From positions 186,001 to 250,000 of the forward strand of contig NZ_CP137573.1 in the NCBI RefSeq assembly GCF_033343995.1: 64,000 nt of DNA, given 5' to 3'. Source of the DNA: Streptomyces sp. HUAS YS2. GTDB taxonomy: Bacteria; Actinomycetota; Actinomycetes; Streptomycetales; Streptomycetaceae. Below the pieces are notes generated by a model. The model searched no databases and was not told the DNA's origin. It saw only the letters and a program-made list of their open reading frames with translations. Below are positions 51,212 to 58,492 of the stretch, one piece after another. Both the position numbers and the translations under genes were made by a program. Positions within the stretch are counted from its first letter, which is position 1, and every line of letters begins with the position of its first letter.

Positions 51212-51817
51212 CTACACGCGCTCGACCATGATCACCTCGAACTCCTCGATGCTGCGGATAGCCACCCCCGTCGTGCTGACCGCCTCGCCGCGGATCGCCG
51301 ACTGCTTCCCCCGGGAGGCCACCATCGCGACCCGATCGGTGAAGAGCGCGCCCACGCTGCCCTGCCCCTTGGCCCGGTCGACGAGCATCGCCGTGCCCTC
51401 GAACCCGGCGATGGCCTGAACCTTGGGCAGGATGGTGTTCCGAAACGTCTCGACCAGCTGATCGACGCCGGACGGGTCGACCTCGAAACGGGTCAGTCGG
51501 AAGCCTGCGCCGGACTTCACCGAGGGAGTGGGCGTGAACACCGCTGCCTCCCAATTGTCGACCGTCGCGGTGTGCGCGAACGGTTCCAGGAGGGCCGCGC
51601 GTCGTTCCTTGAGGTGATCGTCGCTGTTCTGCCGCGCCTGCTCGCTCTCCCACCAGGACCCCATGAGGATCTTGCCCAGCTCGCGATCGGTGAACAGCGA
51701 GAAGCCCCGGTACCCGGGCTGGTCGGCCAGCAGCTGCGGGGCCTCGGCGCGGAGCGCGTCAAGACAAGCGTCGATGTTGGCGGGATCCCCGGTGGCGTAG
51801 AGGGTGCGAACGAACAT
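51212..51817 (-). CDS. Double antibiotic-biosynthesis-monooxygenase (ABM) domain protein
   Basis: A 201-residue protein of two ABM ferredoxin-like folds: residues ~1-95 (FVRTLYATGDPANIDACLDA, PGYRGFSLFTDRELGKILMG, SWWESEQARQNSDDHLKERR) and ~100-200 (FRLTRFEVDPSGVDQLVETF, KVQAIAGFEGTAMLVDRAKG). Such proteins oxidise quinols or polyketides or bind heme. AGGAG lies upstream of ATG 51817. It converges on the DoxX gene. Confidence 0.85.
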   Translation of the reverse strand: MFVRTLYATGDPANIDACLDALRAEAPQLLADQPGYRGFSLFTDRELGKILMGSWWESEQARQNSDDHLKERRAALLEPFAHTATVDNWEAAVFTPTPSVKSGAGFRLTRFEVDPSGVDQLVETFRNTILPKVQAIAGFEGTAMLVDRAKGQGSVGALFTDRVAMVASRGKQSAIRGEAVSTTGVAIRSIEEFEVIMVERV

Positions 51818-51973
51818 GGCTGCGCTCCTGTCGTCGGACGGCGCTCGTGGGAGTGGCGGTCACTCCCCTGCAGGTTCCATCCGAGGTCCCGACGCGGCCG
51901 GGAGCAACGCGGACGCACCGTTCGGGCGATGGCAGCGCGTCGCCGCCGGCGGCCTCGGCCCCGCTCCCGCCCC

Positions 51974-52098
51974 AGAAGGAGCTGATGAAGGTCATGGCCT
52001 CGGACGTGGTGTTCGTCGCCGACGGGGCGGCGGGCTCGCCTCCGCCGCACCGGCTCCGGTGCACGGCGCGGCCCTGGTGGCGACGGCGCTCGCTCGCC
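51974..52098 (+). pseudogene. Relic: SigJ-type ECF sigma factor C-terminus
   Basis: The plus strand reads QKELMKVMASDVVFVADG and, after a one-base frame change near 52027, GGLASAAPAPVHGAALVATA. Together this matches the SnoaL-like C-terminal domain of SigJ/ECF41 sigma factors, which has the invariant DVVFxADGGG...PVxGAxxVA pattern. Sigma domains are absent. It fills most of a 347-bp gene-free gap between the ABM and signal-peptidase-like genes. Confidence 0.6.
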
Positions 52099-52164
52099 AC
52101 CGCCCGAAGCGCTCGTGCCGCGTCGGGCATCGCTTGGCGGCCGAGAGCCGCTGGAGCGTCGTGC

Positions 52165-52530
52165 TCAGGAGGAGTCGTCGGAGCCGGCGGTGCGTGCCTT
52201 GGCCGCGGCTCCGTTCCGGGTGACGCCTTCGACGGCCACACAGATACCGAAGACACGATCGTGACTCGTCCAACCGTTGATGCGGCCACGGTTGTTGCTG
52301 ATCTGCACCCGCTTCCTGGCGGGGTCCACAGACGACACCAAGTGCAAGTAGACCGTCCCGGCGACACGGGCGAGCACGATGTCCCCGACCTCCAGCTTCG
52401 CAGGGTCGACCGGAGCAACGACCACCTGCTGCCGACTGCGTACAAGGGGGACCATGGAAGTGCCGCTGGGGCGGAACGTCACGGTGGCCCCACCAGCAAC
52501 CCTGCCTGCCACTGCATCTAATGCACCCAT
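52165..52530 (-). CDS. Signal-peptidase/S24-like domain protein, catalytic Lys not evident
   Basis: A 121-residue protein of the LexA/signal-peptidase beta fold. The Ser motif is FRPSGTSMVPLVRSRQQVVV, and VGDIVLARVAGTVYLHLVSS follows, where the catalytic Lys is expected but Arg/His occur. A C-terminal RINGWTSHDRVFGICVAVEG strand completes the fold. No membrane anchor or LexA DNA-binding domain is visible. Activity is doubtful. The start at 52530 lacks a clear ribosome site; the frame extends to 52587. Confidence 0.6.
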   Translation of the reverse strand: MGALDAVAGRVAGGATVTFRPSGTSMVPLVRSRQQVVVAPVDPAKLEVGDIVLARVAGTVYLHLVSSVDPARKRVQISNNRGRINGWTSHDRVFGICVAVEGVTRNGAAAKARTAGSDDSS

Positions 52531-52588
52531 GCGGTGATTGTCCCAGGTTCCCTTTCGCTGGTGGATGGATCGGCTGTCCAGTGGCACC

Positions 52589-53512
52589 TCACCATCCGCC
52601 GTCGAGGAAGGCCAGGAGTGCCGGCTCCGGGTCGGCGGCGGTCGTCGTGTTGGCCACGGCGACGACGATGACGACGAGTGACAGCAGCGCCGAGGCGGTT
52701 CCGAACGATCCCAGCAGGCGTCTCGTCCGCCGGTCGGACGGCTCGGTTCGTGTCCTCCGCTTCCACAGCACGACGCTCAGGGCGAAGAGGGCGACCGCTA
52801 CGACTGCGGCGATCACGGCCATGGCCACGTGATAGCGAGCGAAGTCGCTGGTCATCGTCTCCAGCGCAGGTGGAGTTCGGGTGCCCGTGCTCAGTGAGTC
52901 GGCGAGGCGTTGTCTGGCTTGATCGAGTGCACCGGCGGCCGCTTCGGAGGCATCACCGCCCGGCCGTCCCTCGGGGGCGCCGGAGTTCAGCATCGGCAGC
53001 AGGGAGGCATAGGGCGCTATCGCGCCCTGGATGTTGGCCATCACCGTCGCCAGCGCGAACAGCGCGAGCGTCGTGACGAGGACGCCCGCCGACGCGATGG
53101 CGGTCCTGCCGGCCGTACCGCGAGCGCCGGCTCTCAGGAACGCCTTCCAGAGAGCAACGCCGATCACAGCGAGCACGATCAGCAGGATCGCGGCGATCGC
53201 GGCCTTGGCCACGTGGTAGCGGAACCAGTAGTCGACAACGTCCTGCATGCCCGGGGAGAGATCCCGGGCGCCGGAAGTCCAGTACCCGACGAACGCTTCG
53301 CGGAGGGCTCCGACGAGCGCGCGTCTGTCGGCGAAGCCTGCACCGTCCGACGCGCTCGCCGCGGCCAGCATGCGTGGGGCGACGACGAAGGCGACGGAGA
53401 GGGCGGCGATCAAGACCGTGGCGAAAGTGGCGGGCAGGGCGAGCGCGCGACCGGAGAGCGTAGGCCATGGCTCGGGTCGTGTGGGGTGTGGCGGGGGTAC
53501 GGAACTGCGCAC
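52589..53512 (-). CDS. Duplicated-motif membrane protein
   Basis: A 307-residue membrane protein of unknown family with about five hydrophobic helices. Two segments repeat: YWFRYHVAKAAIAAILLIVL (~residues 98-117) and FARYHVAMAVIAAVVAVALF (~222-241), each preceded by an amphipathic stretch and followed by LWK, suggesting an internal duplication. GTG 53512 is chosen because GAAGGAG lies just upstream; the frame extends to 53581. Confidence 0.65.
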   Translation of the reverse strand: MRSSVPPPHPTRPEPWPTLSGRALALPATFATVLIAALSVAFVVAPRMLAAASASDGAGFADRRALVGALREAFVGYWTSGARDLSPGMQDVVDYWFRYHVAKAAIAAILLIVLAVIGVALWKAFLRAGARGTAGRTAIASAGVLVTTLALFALATVMANIQGAIAPYASLLPMLNSGAPEGRPGGDASEAAAGALDQARQRLADSLSTGTRTPPALETMTSDFARYHVAMAVIAAVVAVALFALSVVLWKRRTRTEPSDRRTRRLLGSFGTASALLSLVVIVVAVANTTTAADPEPALLAFLDGGW

Positions 53513-53628
53513 GGCGGCGGCTCCTTCGGCTGTGGACCGGCGAGGACGACGAAGGCTCGGTCGCCATTGTCGTCCCCTCACCGTCCCGCACCGGCAGCCG
53601 CCTGGTCACTGAGGTAGGCCGCAGACCT

Positions 53629-53650
53629 GGGCTGGGGTTTTCCCCAGCCC
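53629..53650. terminator. GC-rich terminator with T loop
   Basis: A perfect 9-bp stem (GGGCTGGGG / CCCCAGCCC) with a TTTT loop lies 25 bp past the stop of the VOC gene at 53675. Strong hairpin; no clear T-tract follows. Confidence 0.6.
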
Positions 53651-53674
53651 CCGCCCCACCTGGCCCCGGCCGCC

Positions 53675-54400
53675 CTATCGCGAGGGCAGAACGCGGAACT
53701 CATTGCCGTCGGGGTCGGCCATCGCCACACCGCCGGCTGCGTCTTGAGGAGCGGTGTCGAGGCGCGTCGCGCCCAGGGCGACGAGGCGGTCGACCTCCGT
53801 CTGCTGGTCGCCGTCGGCCGGTGGAACGAGATCGAACCGGAGCCGGGTCCGCCCCGTCCTCGGCAGGAGGGGCGGGCCGCCCCACGTGACCTTCGGGCCG
53901 CCGTGCGGAGAGCGGATCGCCGTCTCCTGATCCTGGTCCCACACCAACGGCCAGCCCAGCGCCTTGCTCCAGAAGTACCCGACCTCCTGCGAACCGTCGC
54001 ACGAGAGCGCTCCGATGAAACCGCAGTCGGCGAGGAACTTGTTCCCCGGCGCGATGACGCAGAACTCGTTCCCCTCGGGGTCGGCGAGCACCACATGGGT
54101 CGCCTCGGGGCCCTGACCGATGTCGAGGTGCCGGCCGCCGAGTTCGAGCGCCTTCGCGACCGTGTTCTGCTGGTCCTCCAGGGACGTGCTCGTCAGATCG
54201 AAATGGATCTGGTTCTGACTGGTCTTCTGCTCCTGGGTCGGAAGGAACCGGATCTGGAAGCCGGTGTCGTCGCTCGGGAGGATGGCGATGCCGTCGTGGG
54301 AGTCCTCGGCCGCCTCCCAGCCGAGGACGCCGCCCCAGAAGCGCGCGAGACTGAGGGGGTCGTGCGCGTCGAAGCAAAGCGTGTCGAGGCGGGGAGGCAT
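53675..54400 (-). CDS. Double VOC-domain protein
   Basis: A 241-residue protein of two VOC domains. Domain 1 is LDTLCFDAHDPLSLARFWGG to HVVLADPEGNEFCVIAPG, with metal-ligand-like His and Glu. Domain 2 (~120-240) is DCGFIGALSCDGSQEVGYFW to GVAMADPDGNEFRVLPSR. It resembles Streptomyces glyoxalase/drug-binding VOC proteins. GAGGA precedes ATG 54400. Confidence 0.85.
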   Translation of the reverse strand: MPPRLDTLCFDAHDPLSLARFWGGVLGWEAAEDSHDGIAILPSDDTGFQIRFLPTQEQKTSQNQIHFDLTSTSLEDQQNTVAKALELGGRHLDIGQGPEATHVVLADPEGNEFCVIAPGNKFLADCGFIGALSCDGSQEVGYFWSKALGWPLVWDQDQETAIRSPHGGPKVTWGGPPLLPRTGRTRLRFDLVPPADGDQQTEVDRLVALGATRLDTAPQDAAGGVAMADPDGNEFRVLPSR

Positions 54401-54581
54401 TCCTCGGGATCTCCGATCATCTGACTCACCGGCCCGCGCACCGATCGGGCGCGCGGTCCGCATGGGAGCGGTGTTCATAAAGGTCCTGCTGGAGCATGCC
54501 GAGGCGACGTGGCACGGTCAACTGATTAACGACGTGCCCGTCAAGGACCGTTTGGGTCAGGGTCTTCCCTCGCCCAACAGG

Positions 54582-55199
54582 TCACAGGTTCGCGAAGAGG
54601 TCTTCGAGCGGCGTCGGTACTGCGTCGACATCGAGCGCCTCGACCAGGAGGGTGCCGTAGCGGATCTTGCGCCCCTTCTTCGTGCCGAGGAAACGCCGCA
54701 ACTGCTGCTGCCGGGAACGCCCCTGCTGCGCGGGCTGGTGCAGAAAGGTCCGTAGCGCACGGAAGTCGCCCTCCTCCCGGACGACCTCCTCGACCGTCTC
54801 CGTACCCAACGCGCGGATGAGTTCGTCCTCCAGGTCGGAAACACACACGAAGATGTCCTGGTCCGACGCCTGCGCCCGCCTCAGGCCACGGACGTAATAA
54901 CCGTGCTCGCGCTCGTCGCACAGCCCCGTCAGGCGCAGACCGAGGCCGGGCCGGCCGAGGAGGCCGGCGTAGCGTCCGACGTTCATCGCCCCACCCATCG
55001 GTACGACGCACACCCCTTCGGCAGCCAGGTCACGTCCGCGCCGGACGGCGAGCGTCTCGACGGCCGCGAGGTCACTCAGGCCTTCCACCAGCACGACGGT
55101 CCGCATCCCCAGTCGCGAAGCCAACTCACCCGCCGGCCCTCCGGAACCCCCCGCCGCCCAGCCGCCGACCTCGTCCAGGAACAATTGCATCTCCGCCAT
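54582..55199 (-). CDS. Stand-alone TOPRIM domain protein
   Basis: A 205-residue protein with an OLD-type TOPRIM domain: LGMRTVVLVEGLSDLAAVET (motif I Glu), GVCVVPMGGAMNVGRYAGLL and LTGLCDEREHGYYVRGLRRA (Asp-x-x-x motif), then DIFVCVSDLEDELIRALGTE. The OLD-family ATPase partner domain is absent and no AAA gene adjoins. It could be a nuclease acting with a distant partner. The start at 55199 lacks a ribosome site; an ATG at 55214 would add five residues. Confidence 0.75.
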   Translation of the reverse strand: MAEMQLFLDEVGGWAAGGSGGPAGELASRLGMRTVVLVEGLSDLAAVETLAVRRGRDLAAEGVCVVPMGGAMNVGRYAGLLGRPGLGLRLTGLCDEREHGYYVRGLRRAQASDQDIFVCVSDLEDELIRALGTETVEEVVREEGDFRALRTFLHQPAQQGRSRQQQLRRFLGTKKGRKIRYGTLLVEALDVDAVPTPLEDLFANL

Positions 55200-55304
55200 G
55201 GGGCGAGTCTGCACTGCCGTGGACGACGCGGCGCGGGAATTTCCGGCTTGCCGACGCCGCAGGCGGCGATGTCAGCGACCAGCGGCCGTCGCCGCCGGAC
55301 GATG

Positions 55305-55583
55305 TCAACTGTGCGCCGACTCGACTACCACTCCGACGGAACGATGCCGGAGCCTGGCGGCCATGAGCTCCATCTCGACGAGCGTGCCGAGGACGCCGTT
55401 GGTCTTCAACTCGTACGATGTGGCTCGCGCTTGAGCCAGCGACAGGCCGTGCACCTCCCGTAGAGCGCGAAACGTCGACCTCGACGCTGTGCCACGGCCG
55501 GCGGCCTCGAGGTCACGATGGGCATTTGGGCGGTCGGCAAGGGAGCGTTCCGACTGCTGTCCCTGCAGGCCGCTGATCGTCAC
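55305..55583 (-). CDS. Small helical protein, uncertain
   Basis: A 92-residue frame ending TFRALREVHGLSLAQARATS, YELKTNGVLGTLVEMELMAA, RLRHRSVGVVVESAHS. The ALREVHGLSLAQA and GTLVEMELMAARL parts have the look of an L7/L12-like C-terminal fold. The start (GTG 55583) has no ribosome site. Function unknown. Confidence 0.45.
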   Translation of the reverse strand: MTISGLQGQQSERSLADRPNAHRDLEAAGRGTASRSTFRALREVHGLSLAQARATSYELKTNGVLGTLVEMELMAARLRHRSVGVVVESAHS

Positions 55584-55638
55584 TGGGAGGTCGCGGGGGC
55601 ATCCGGCCGCTCCCGCCCGTACGATGATCGGCGTGACC

Positions 55639-55899
55639 CTACGCCGAAGCCTTGGCACAGGCCCCCAGGACCTCGCGCACATCCGCGCCACCGAGGCCGA
55701 TCTCCTCGACGAACTTCCCGGTGTCCGCCTGCCCGACCTCGACGACATGCGGGCCCGCGGCGTGCTCAGCACCCATCACCCGGAACAGCGCAGTCCGCGT
55801 CGTGCCCTCGGAGGCGGTGTGCGCCCGGACGACGACTCGGCAGAGCCGGGTCACCCCACCGACTCCGACTGACGGCACGCGAATCCGCCGCTCGCTCAC
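55639..55899 (-). CDS. Small uncharacterised protein
   Basis: An 86-residue frame with high third-position GC: RIRVPSVGVGGVTRLCRVVV, HTASEGTTRTALFRVMGAEH, GKFVEEIGLGGADVREVLGA. Not recognised. The GTG at 55899 sits at the edge of a perfect hairpin (55901-55925) that may mark its 5' end. Low confidence. Confidence 0.4.
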   Translation of the reverse strand: MSERRIRVPSVGVGGVTRLCRVVVRAHTASEGTTRTALFRVMGAEHAAGPHVVEVGQADTGKFVEEIGLGGADVREVLGACAKASA

Positions 55900-56235
55900 T
55901 GCTCGCCGACTGCAGGTCGGCGAGCGGGCAACCGGCGAAGGCCGCCAGCTGCTTCGGGGCCATGTAGCCAGACGCTCGCCGTCCGCGTGCGCGTACTGCG
56001 TGCACGGGCCGTGCTGCGCCGTTCCGGGGAATCGGGGCGCTGTGCCCCCGCTGCGCGCAGTGCTCCGGCTCGGCCGGTTCGGCCGCCGGGAGCAGGACAC
56101 CGACCGGTCGGTCCTCCTCGACAAGGGGCACTCGCTCGCGCCATCGGTCGGTTCGAACGTGTTCGTGTCGCTGTCCATGGCACGTCGACGCTACCGACCG
56201 CCGGTCCCCTGGCGGGCGGCCTGGTTCGGACGTCG
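55900..56235. other. 336-bp gene-free stretch with a perfect hairpin
   Basis: GCTCGCCGAC-TGCAG-GTCGGCGAGC at 55901-55925 is a perfect 10-bp stem without a T-tract. Beyond it no frame has convincing coding character. Confidence 0.5.
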
Positions 56236-56520
56236 CTACCCGACCGCCAGCACCGGGCCGGCCGTGATCTGAGGACGGTTGGGAAGGAGCGTCGCGAGGT
56301 TGTCGCGTACGAAGTCCGCCGCCCTGGCGACCGACTCCTCGGCTCCGGACTGATCCTCATAGACGCTGGTGGAGACCATCACTCCGTCCCCGGCGTCCAC
56401 CCAGTAGTACGCCACAAAACCGGGGACTCCGCGGAGGAGGGGTACGAATCCCTCGGCCACTCGGCGGCCCGCCTCGGCAGGGTCGGTCACGCCTTCGTAT
56501 CGTCGAATCACCGCGTACAT
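56236..56520 (-). CDS. ABM-like small protein
   Basis: A 94-residue ferredoxin-like fold protein: MYAVIRRYEGVTDPAEAGRR, VPLLRGVPGFVAYYWVDAGD, GVMVSTSVYEDQSGAEESVA, and a C-terminal DFVRDNLATLLPNRPQITAG. It resembles EthD/ABM-type small proteins with no assigned substrate. GAGGAG precedes ATG 56520. Confidence 0.8.
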   Translation of the reverse strand: MYAVIRRYEGVTDPAEAGRRVAEGFVPLLRGVPGFVAYYWVDAGDGVMVSTSVYEDQSGAEESVARAADFVRDNLATLLPNRPQITAGPVLAVG

Positions 56521-56644
56521 GGCTCATCTCCTCGTGGATCCCAGGGGCACCTTGCCAATCGGCCTACCCCCGCCGAGCGTCTCCCGGTCGGGGGACGTCC
56601 GGAAGTGACCCGGATAGGCGCACCGGTGATGCAGGGTCGGAGGG

Positions 56645-56992
56645 TCAGTCGAGTTGCATGCACACCGCGGGCTTCGCGTACTTCTTCGCGAGCCAGCCGG
56701 TCTTGCCCGCCGGGATTCCGCTGCGGGAGCGGTTCGACAGGGTCACGTGGTACCAGCCGTCCTTCTCTCGGTCGACGTCGAACCCGTCGTCCTTCCCCAG
56801 GAGACCGGTCGAGGTGTACCGGGGCCCGGGGCCCGTGCGCAGGTGGACGGTCGTTGTGGGGTAGTAGCCGCACGAGTTGTAGTCGCCCGTGCTCGGCGCT
56901 GCCGCCAGAGCCGGGACGGTCGTGGCCGCTGCCGCAGCCGCGCTCGCGAGGAGGGCGGCTGCCAGCGTGCCGGAGATGATCATTCGTCGCAT
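56645..56992 (-). CDS. Secreted SH3b-domain protein
   Basis: A 115-residue exported protein. The signal peptide (residues ~1-31) runs MIISGTLAAALLASAAAAAA with cleavage near ALAAA. A single SH3b domain follows: TTVHLRTGPGPRYTSTGLLG, KDDGFDVDREKDGWYHVTLS, GKTGWLAKKYAKPAVCMQL. Two Cys (SCGYY and VCMQL) could form a disulfide. Wall-binding role likely. The ribosome site before ATG 56992 is weak; an ATG at 56983 is also possible. Confidence 0.82.
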   Translation of the reverse strand: MRRMIISGTLAAALLASAAAAAATTVPALAAAPSTGDYNSCGYYPTTTVHLRTGPGPRYTSTGLLGKDDGFDVDREKDGWYHVTLSNRSRSGIPAGKTGWLAKKYAKPAVCMQLD

Positions 56993-57066
56993 GGAACCGT
57001 CAACGGCTCGGACCCCGCGTCACGTCACGGTTTCGCGGCCAGGACCACCCTCATGCGGCCGGTCGC

Positions 57067-58269
57067 TCAGTTCGGGACCACCTTGCCGGCGTAGACGTTG
57101 TCCGGGGTGACGACCTGCGTGATCGCCCGGGCGAGGAGCGTGGACGGTTCCTGGCCCTCGTGGAGGGAGTCCGTGTTGAGGATGACGACCAGGGTCGCCT
57201 TCTTCGAGGGGAGGTAGACGGTCACGGTCTCGTAGCCCGGCAGGGAGCCGTTGTGGCCGATCCAGCCGTTGGTCTCGAGGATTCCGAGGCCGTACGTGGT
57301 GCCGGGGAAGCCGGTGGGCAGGGTCTTGAGCCGCTGCGCCTGGGTCTCGGGGCTGAGCAGCTTGCCGGTGGCGAGGGTCTCCGCCCAGCTGCGTAGGTCG
57401 TGCAGGTTGGAGATCATCGCTCCGGCCGCCCAGGCCCAGCTGGGGTTCCAGTCCGTGGCGTCCTCGGTCGCGCCGCTCAGGGTCTGGTCGGTGTAGCCGT
57501 GGGCGTGCGGCTCCGGGAATTCGGGCCCCTTCGGGAACAGCGTGTGGCGCAGGTGGGCGGGACGGAGCACCCGCCGGTGGATGAACTCGGCGAGCCGGTG
57601 GCCGCTGACCTTCTCGACCACCAGGCCGAGCAGGACCAGGTTGCTGTTGGAGTACTGGAACTCCTGGCCGGGCTCGAAGGTGTTGTCGTGCTTGTAGCCG
57701 TAGGCGAGGACTTCCTGGGGGGTGAAGTAGCGCTGGGGGTTGCTCAGCAGGTCGTGGATGAAGTCCGGGTCGGAGGTGTACGGGAAGAGTCCGCTGCGCA
57801 TCTCGGCGAGCTGGCGCAGCGTGATCCGGTCGCCGTTCGGGACGCCCTTGATGTACTTGGAGATCGGGTCGTCCAGCCCGATCCGGTGCTCGTCCACGAG
57901 CTCGAGCAGTGCGGTGACCGTGAAGGTCTTGGTCTCGCTGCCGATCCGGACGTAGGTGTCGACCGGCATCGGCCGGCCCGTGACGGTGTCGGCGACGCCC
58001 GTGGCGCGGACGTAGCTGCCCTGGCCCGGCATCCAGAGTCCGACGACGACGCCGGGGATGCCGGCCTCCTTGCGGACGTCCTCGATCGCCTTGTCCAGGC
58101 GGGCCGTCAGCTCGGGCCCGAGACCACCCGGCGGGCAGTCGTCCTTGTCGTGCCGGTCGGCGCTCGCGGCGGCGTGGACGGTCGTCGCGGGAGCCGCCGT
58201 CATCGGGGCCAGTACGGACGCCGCGAGGAGGGTCGCGGTGAACAGCAGGCGGTAGGGAGTACGTCGCAT
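57067..58269 (-). CDS. Secreted serine beta-lactamase/DD-peptidase-like hydrolase
   Basis: A 400-residue class C-type serine hydrolase with a signal peptide (residues ~1-34, LLFTATLLAASVLAPMTAAP). The SxxK motif is GSETKTFTV (Ser111), YxN is FQYSNSNLV, and the third box is HNGSLPG. Relatives are D-alanyl-D-alanine carboxypeptidases (R61-like) and esterases. GGAAGAAG lies upstream of ATG 58269. Function in cell-wall turnover is inferred. Confidence 0.88.
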   Translation of the reverse strand: MRRTPYRLLFTATLLAASVLAPMTAAPATTVHAAASADRHDKDDCPPGGLGPELTARLDKAIEDVRKEAGIPGVVVGLWMPGQGSYVRATGVADTVTGRPMPVDTYVRIGSETKTFTVTALLELVDEHRIGLDDPISKYIKGVPNGDRITLRQLAEMRSGLFPYTSDPDFIHDLLSNPQRYFTPQEVLAYGYKHDNTFEPGQEFQYSNSNLVLLGLVVEKVSGHRLAEFIHRRVLRPAHLRHTLFPKGPEFPEPHAHGYTDQTLSGATEDATDWNPSWAWAAGAMISNLHDLRSWAETLATGKLLSPETQAQRLKTLPTGFPGTTYGLGILETNGWIGHNGSLPGYETVTVYLPSKKATLVVILNTDSLHEGQEPSTLLARAITQVVTPDNVYAGKVVPN

Positions 58270-58492
58270 GCGGGGCGCTTCTTCCGGGTCACGGGTTCGG
58301 ACGGCAAACATGACCGCCGAGGGCCGTGGCGGAGGCTCCCGTCCGGTGCGTGTTCCGGCGAGTCCACTCGTTCGGCGCCGCACGGGTCACCGGCGCGGCC
58401 CCCGGCAGTCTGTGACCTCAGCCCCCTCGGCTGCCCCTCCTGCCCAAGAGCGGCGCCTTCGGGTCCTGGAGAGCGCCGCTCGTCTCCGTCCA

